In this document: one piece after another, positions 58,601 through 64,000 of the stretch | How positions within the stretch are numbered: position 1 is the stretch's first letter | How the letters are laid out: each line of letters starts with the position of its first letter | DNA from: Bufo bufo | Lineage: Eukaryota > Chordata > Amphibia > Anura > Bufonidae | NCBI RefSeq assembly: GCF_905171765.1 | Contig: NC_053397.1 | Location: 2,560,946 to 2,624,945, forward strand | DNA length: 64,000 nucleotides | Direction: 5' to 3' | Translations under genes and position numbers: made by a program | Notes under the pieces: model-generated | Databases searched by the model: none | Seen by the model: only the letters and a program-made list of their open reading frames with translations | What the model was told of the DNA's origin: nothing

Positions 58601-60790
58601 CACCCCCACTGTATACATATTGTACACCCCATTATATACACACACACCCCCACTGTATACATATTGTACACCCCATTATATACACACACACCCCCACTGT
58701 ATACATATTCTACACCCCATTATATACACATCCCCCCCACTGTATACATATTGTACACCCCATTATATACACATCCCCCCCACTGTATACATATTGTACA
58801 CCCCATTATATACACACACCCCCACTGTATACATATTGTACACCCCATTATATACACACACACCCCCACTGTATACATATTCTACACCCCATTATATACA
58901 CATCCCCCCCACTGTATACATATTGTACACCCCATTATATACACATCCCCCCCCTACTGTATACATATTGTACACCCCATTATATACACACATCCCCCCC
59001 TACTGTATACATATTGTACACCCCATTATATACACACATCCCCCCCTACTGTATACATATTGTACACCCCATTATATACACACATCCCCCCCCTACTGTA
59101 TACATATTGTACACCCCATTATATACACACATCCCCCCCTACTGTATACATATTGTACACCCCATTATATACACACATCCCCCCCCTACTGTATACATAT
59201 TGTACACCCCATTATATACACACCCCCCCCCCTACTGTATACATATTGTACACCCCATTATATACACACATCCCCCCCCCTACTGTATACATATTGTACA
59301 CCCCATTATATACACACATCCCCCCCACTGTATACATATTGTACACCCCATTATATATATATATATACACATCCCCCCCCTACTGTATACATATTGTACA
59401 CCCCATTATATACACACATCCCCCCACTGTATACATATTGTACACCCCATTATATACACACCCCCCCCCCTACTGTATACATATTGTACACCCCATTATA
59501 TATATATATATACACACATCCCCCCCTACTGTATACATATTGTACACCCCATTATATACACACATCCCCCCCACTGTATACATATTGTACACCCCATTAT
59601 ATACACACATCCCCCCCACTGTATACATATTGTACACCCCATTATATATATATATATATATATACACATCCCCCCCCTACTGTATACATATTGTACACCC
59701 CATTATATACACACATCCCCCCCACTGTATACATATTGTACACCCCATTATATACACCCCCCCCCCCCTACTGTATACATATTGTACACCCCATTATATA
59801 TATATATATATATACACACATCCCCCCCCTACTGTATACATATTGTACACCCCATTATATACACACATCCCCCCCTACTGTATACATATTGTACACCCCA
59901 TTATATACACACATCCCCCCCACTGTATACATATTGTACACCCCATTATATATATATATATATACACATCCCCCCCCTACTGTATACATATTGTACACCC
60001 CATTATATACACACATCCCCCCCACTGTATACATATTGTACACCCCATTATATACACACATCCCCCCCTACTGTATACATATTGTACACCCCATTATATA
60101 CACACATCCCCCCCACTGTATACATATTGTACACCCCATTATATACCCCCCCCCCCCCCTACTGTATACATATTGTACACCCCATTATATATATATATAC
60201 ACATCCCCCCCCTACTGTATACATATTGTACACCCCATTATATACACACATCCCCCCCCTACTGTATACATATTGTACACCCCATTATATACACACCCCC
60301 CCCCCCTACTGTATACATATTGTACACCCCATTATATATATATATATATATATACACACACATCCCCCCCCTACTGTATACATATTGTACACCCCATTAT
60401 ATACACACATCCCCCCCTACTGTATACATATTGTACACCCCATTATATACACACATCCCCCCCTACTGTATACATATTGTACACCCCATTATATACACAC
60501 ATCCCCCCCCTACTGTATACATATTGTACACCCCATTATATATATATATATATACACACACCCCCCCCCCCCTTCCACTGTATACATATCACACACACAC
60601 ATCCCCCCCACTGTATACATATTGTACACCCCATTATATACACACATCCCCCCCTACTGTATACATATTGTACACCCCATTATATACACACATCCCCCCC
60701 ACTGTATACATATTGTACACCCCATTATATATATATATATATATACACACACATCCCCCCCCCTTCCACTGTATACATATCACACACACA
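58601..60790. repeat. 42-58-bp minisatellite with embedded (TA)n and C runs (about 50 units)
   Basis: The unit has TGTATACATATTGTACACCC followed by CATTATATACACACATCCCC. Some units expand TATATA to over 20 bases, and C runs reach about 13. Frames of 900-1,200 codons cross this stretch because the unit has no stop on the plus strand; they are not genes. Confidence 0.93.
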
Positions 60791-60799
60791 CATCCCCCC

Positions 60800-61330
60800 T
60801 CCCCCGCCATACACGGAGTCCACACGTCCGCCGCCGGTGTACGGGGCTCGCCGACTGCTCTCCTGCCCGCGGCCTCTCCACACTCCTCGGCCCGGAAGGA
60901 CCTCACCCTCCGCAGGCCCGCGCCGCCTCGTCTCCCCAGCCCCGGGCCTCACCTCTCGCCTGGCCGTGCTGGGCCGCTGCTCGCCGCTCTGAAGACTTTC
61001 GGGAAGCAGCTGGCTGCTCTCCGGGCCGATGTCTGGGTCTCCGTCCCTCCCTCGGGCGGCGGCCGTTATTACCTCACTCGAACTCCGGCTTCTGGCAGCA
61101 GAAGAACCGCCCGGCTGAAGCTCGGCCACGACAGCTACGTGCGCGTCCTCATCGGCCGGGGGCGCGCACAGTGCCGAAATCGGAGACGAGTGCTGGCCGA
61201 CGTGATGACGTAACGAGGCGCGGGCACGACAGAGTCACAAGGGAAGACGTTACAGCGCAGGCGCGGCAGGGGCTTGTTAAGGTGGGGCCGCTAGAAGTTG
61301 TGGCGGACAGGTCTCTGTCACAGGCCCGCG
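60800..61330 (-). promoter_or_regulatory. CpG-rich stretch, likely rhoa promoter and non-coding exon 1
   Basis: The stretch is unique, GC-rich and dense in CpG, unlike everything between it and rhoa. On the minus strand it offers good donors: GCGAGAG/GTGAGG after 60,953, GGAGG/GTGAGG after 60,907 and GTGAG/GTAATA after 61,073. RHOA genes have a non-coding first exon in a CpG island and a long first intron. If this is it, intron 1 is about 16.3 kb. No other exon is visible between. The link is inferred from position and strand. Confidence 0.55.
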
Positions 61331-61479
61331 GACGCCTCCAATGCGCTGGGTTTGTGAGGGGGAGCCGGGATGTGCTCACAGTCCATCCTCCTGTTTATCC
61401 TCGCCCCATGAGCACGCTACCCCTGTTCTTTCATATGTATTTTAATGTGAGGAGGAGTCAGGCACGGTGTGGGTGGAGT

Positions 61480-61600
61480 CAATAGAAAATCCACCAATGG
61501 AGTGGGGGCGTGGGCGGGGCATCAGCGGATGCAGGGCTGGGCGGGGTATAAATAGCCTTGCTGCTATTTTCTGCTTTCCACACGAGCAGGGAGGTGGTGA
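61480..61600 (+). promoter_or_regulatory. Possible divergent TATA promoter
   Basis: Within 65 bases on the plus strand lie CCAAT (61,494-61,498), GC boxes (GGGCGTGGGCGGGGC and GGGCGGGG) and TATAAATAG (61,547-61,555), which predicts a start near 61,577. A GTGAGC donor-like site follows (GGTG/GTGAGC near 61,594-61,600). No coding exon downstream is recognised. It could serve a gene beyond the window or a non-coding transcript. Confidence 0.4.
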
Positions 61601-61860
61601 GCGCATCATCAGCGTCATGGCTGTGTGCGTGTTGTGCAGCCTGGCCCTCTAACTGGGACATAGGTGTGTGCTTCGGCACTACCAAACATACAGGAGAACA
61701 CAGCGCCACCTGCCTCCAACATCCGGAGATTCAGCCCCGGACCACCATGATACGTCTCGTATCTGCCCGAACCGTGTAGTCCTGCTGCCCCCCCCCCCAA
61801 TAATGTGCCCGCTGTGCGCCCCCCAAATGCAGGAGGTCCCCCTAGTAGTAGTGACCTTAA
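61601..61860. other. Unassigned sequence between promoter-like block and MITE
   Basis: It contains a small perfect hairpin, GTGCTTCGGCAC (61,669-61,680), a C-run, and near its right end degenerate AGTAGTAGT sequence that seems to be the outer fringe of the 62,700-64,000 array. Confidence 0.4.
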
Positions 61861-62162
61861 GGCCTCCTTCACACAACCGTATGGCTTTTTCTGTATTTTG
61901 CGGTCCGCAAAAAATACGGATGACACCCGTGTGCATTCAGTTTTTTACGGAACAGCCGGCCCCTAATAGAACAGTCCTGTCCTTGTCCGTTATGCAGACA
62001 ATAATAGGACATGTTCTGTCCTTGAACGGAAATACGGAAACAGAAAGCATACGGAGTACCTAAAGTTTTTTTATCCGGATCCATTGTAATAAATGGTTCC
62101 GTATATGGAACGCAAAAAACGGAACGTAAACGGGAAAAAAAAACGTTTGTGTGCAGGAGGCC
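61861..62162. mobile_element. MITE with GGCCTCCTTCACACAACCG ends (302 bp)
   Basis: The left end GGCCTCCTTCACACAACCGT pairs with the right end ACGTTTGTGTGCAGGAGGCC. Flanks are TTAA and TAAA. It is rich in ACGGA/TCCGT motifs and belongs with 17,534-17,960. Non-coding. Confidence 0.82.
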
Positions 62163-62220
62163 TAAAAGTCCCACCAATAGTAACTGTCTCCCAGAGGGCC
62201 CGATAAGTGATAGTACCCTC

Positions 62221-62690
62221 AGGCCCTGCAGATGAGCGTGTCCGGATTAGGTCCGGATGCGTTGCGGATGCGTTCAGTGAAAAATTAGCAATTTCACAAG
62301 TAAGTCCATTCAGTTTTGTTTGCGATCGCGTTCAGTTTTTTCCGTGCAGTTGCAATGCGATTTAATGCGTTTTGTACGCGCGTGATAAAAAACGGAATGT
62401 TTACAAACAACATCTCTTAGGAAACATCCGTGAAAAACGCATCACATCCGCACTTGCTTGCGAATGCGATTTTCAAGCAGCCCCATTCACTTCTATGGGG
62501 CCAGCGCCGCGTGAAAATCGCAGAATATAGAATGTGCTGAGATTTTCACGCGACGCAGAAATGATACATGAAATCCAACGCACATGTCCACAGAACCACT
62601 GAAATGAATGGGTCCGGATTCCGGGCTGGTGCAATGCGTTCGCATCACGCATTGCACCCGCGCGGAATACTCGCTCGTCTGAAAGGGGCC
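62221..62690. mobile_element. MITE with CAGAYGAGCG ends (about 470 bp)
   Basis: The left CAGATGAGCGTGTCCGGATT pairs imperfectly with the right CGGAATACTCGCTCGTCTG. The interior is rich in GATGCG/CGCATC motifs and has GGTCCGGAT near both ends. It is inserted in the fringe of the following array. Non-coding; class not determined. Confidence 0.7.
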
Positions 62691-62699
62691 TTACAGTGC

Positions 62700-64000
62700 T
62701 AATGCTCCAAAGTAGTAGTAATACTCCTCTATAGTGCCTCCAGTAGTAATAATACTCCTCTATAGTGCCCCCAGTAGTAATAATACTCCTCTATAGTGCC
62801 CCCAGTAGTAATAAGGACCCTCTATAGTGCCCCAGTAGTAATAATACTCCTCTATAGTGCCCCCAGTAGTAATAATACTCCTCTATAGTGCCCCCAGTAG
62901 TAATAATACTCCTCTATAGTGCCCCCAGTAGTAATAATACTCCTCTATAGTGCCCCCAGTAGTAATAATACTCCTCTATAGTGCCCCCAGTAGTAATAAT
63001 ACTCCTCTATAGTGCCTCCAGTAGTAATAATACTCCTCTATAGTGCCCCCAGTAGTAATAATACTCCTCTATAGTGCCCCCAGTAGTAATAATACTCCTT
63101 TATAGTGCCCCCAGTAGTAATAAGGACCCTCTATAGTGCCCCCAGTAGTAATATGACTCCTCTATAGTGCCCCCAGTAGTAATAATACTCCTCTATAGTG
63201 CCCCCAGTAGTAATAATACTCCTCTATAGTGCCCCCAGTAGTAATAATACTCCTCTATAGTGCCCCCAGTAGTAATAATACTCCTCTATAGTGCCTCCAG
63301 TAGTAATAATACTCCTCTATAGTGCCCCAGTAGTAATAAAACTCCTCTATAGTGCCCCCAGTAGTAATAATACTCCTCTATAGTGCCCCCAGTAGTAATA
63401 ATACTCCTTTATAGTGCCCCCAGTAGTAATAATACTCCTCTATAGTGCCCCCAGTAGTAATAATACTCCTCTATAGTGCCCCCAGTAGTAATAAGGACCC
63501 TCTATAGTGCCCCAGTAGTAATAATACTCCTCTATAGTGCCCCCAGTAGTAATAATACTCCTCTATAGTGCCCCCAGTAGTAATAATACTCCTCTATAGT
63601 GCCTCCAGTAGTAATAATACTCCTCTATAGTGCCCCAGTAGTAATAATACTCCTCTATAGTGCCCCCAGTAGTAATAATACTCCTCTATAGTGCCCCCAG
63701 TAGTAATAATACTCCTCTATAGTGCCTCCAGTAGTAATAATACTCCTCTATAGTGCCCCAGTAGTAATAATACTCCTCTATAGTGCCCCCAGTAGTAATA
63801 ATACTCCTCTATAGTTCCCCCAGTAGTAATACGGCCCCTCTATAGTGCCCCCAGTAGTAATACGACTCCTCTATAGTGCCCCAGTAATAATAAGACTCCT
63901 CTATAGTGGCCCAAGTAGTAATAATACTCCTCTATAGTTCCCCCAGTAGTAATACGGCCCCTCTATAGTGCCCCCAGTAGTAATACGGCCCCTCTATAGT
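62700..64000. repeat. 31-bp minisatellite, about 42 copies, runs off the window
   Basis: The unit is TAGTGCCCCCAGTAGTAATA plus ATACTCCTCTA. Variants are CCTCC, CCCC (30 bp), AAGGACCCT and ACGGCCCCT. The last variants cluster at the right end. The array is not finished at base 64,000. Confidence 0.96.

Noticed and set aside
57844..61485. Plus-strand frames of 903-1,213 codons rich in Tyr, Pro, His and Ile
   Set aside because: They are translations of AT/C-rich minisatellites with TA and C tracts. They pass through a CpG-rich stretch in unrelated sequence and share no domain.
61660..61720. U6 snRNA-like start (GTGCTTCGGCA) just after a TATA box
   Set aside because: Only the short hairpin GTGCTTCGGCAC resembles U6. 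The conserved ACAGAGA and following U6 sequence are not present, and the spacing from the TATA box is about 110 bases.

Overview
The window looks like nuclear DNA of a vertebrate, most likely a frog or toad. The evidence is one spliced vertebrate gene (a RhoA-type small GTPase, minus strand, four coding exons), a dense mixture of DIRS retrotransposons, Tc1-like, hAT-like and TTAA-flanked DNA transposons, T2-type MITEs with TTAAAGGG ends of the kind known from Xenopus, and extreme minisatellite expansion. Roughly half of the 64 kb is tandem repeat. The species is inferred from repeat types, not proven. Family names given below rest on recalled knowledge; no database search was possible.

Layout. 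1-9,184: a 27-bp array, then a 39-40-bp G-rich array split by a non-autonomous hAT (4,707-6,210) and ended by a 500-N assembly gap. 9,185-18,280: a 3.5-kb TTAA-flanked element carrying a solo LTR, a 31-bp array, and two MITEs. 18,284-32,075: a 45-bp array of about 165 units, invaded by a full-length DIRS retrotransposon (22,636-27,964; gag, RT-RNase H and tyrosine-recombinase reading frames) and by a Tc1-like element (28,063-29,072). 32,078-40,565: a Tc1 fragment and a decayed minus-strand DIRS, itself split by a 4.8-kb hAT that holds a 20-bp array of about 147 units, by a MITE, and by a 171-bp tandem amplification of its own coding sequence. 41,175-42,935: small MITEs and a 28-39-bp array. 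42,965-44,612: rhoa coding exons and 3' UTR. 45,165-60,790: repeats that probably form the long first intron of rhoa, including a four-level nest of insertions and two minisatellites that arose inside a Tc1 copy. 60,800-61,330: a CpG-rich stretch, the likely rhoa promoter and non-coding first exon, next to a possible divergent TATA promoter. 61,861-64,000: MITEs and another 31-bp array running off the end.

Only rhoa looks like a host gene. The DIRS at 22.6-28.0 kb is the most complete mobile element: the three proteins would package RNA, copy it and integrate the circular product. A 14-nt insertion near the end of its RT frame is the one probable lesion seen. The very long reading frames elsewhere are stop-free tandem repeats and are not called as genes.

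The most unusual theme is the birth of minisatellites inside transposon coding sequence: an 11-codon unit of a Tc1 transposase between its second and third catalytic residues, and a 57-codon unit of a DIRS polyprotein junction. These arrays and others then served as landing sites for further insertions whose exact target duplications can still be read.
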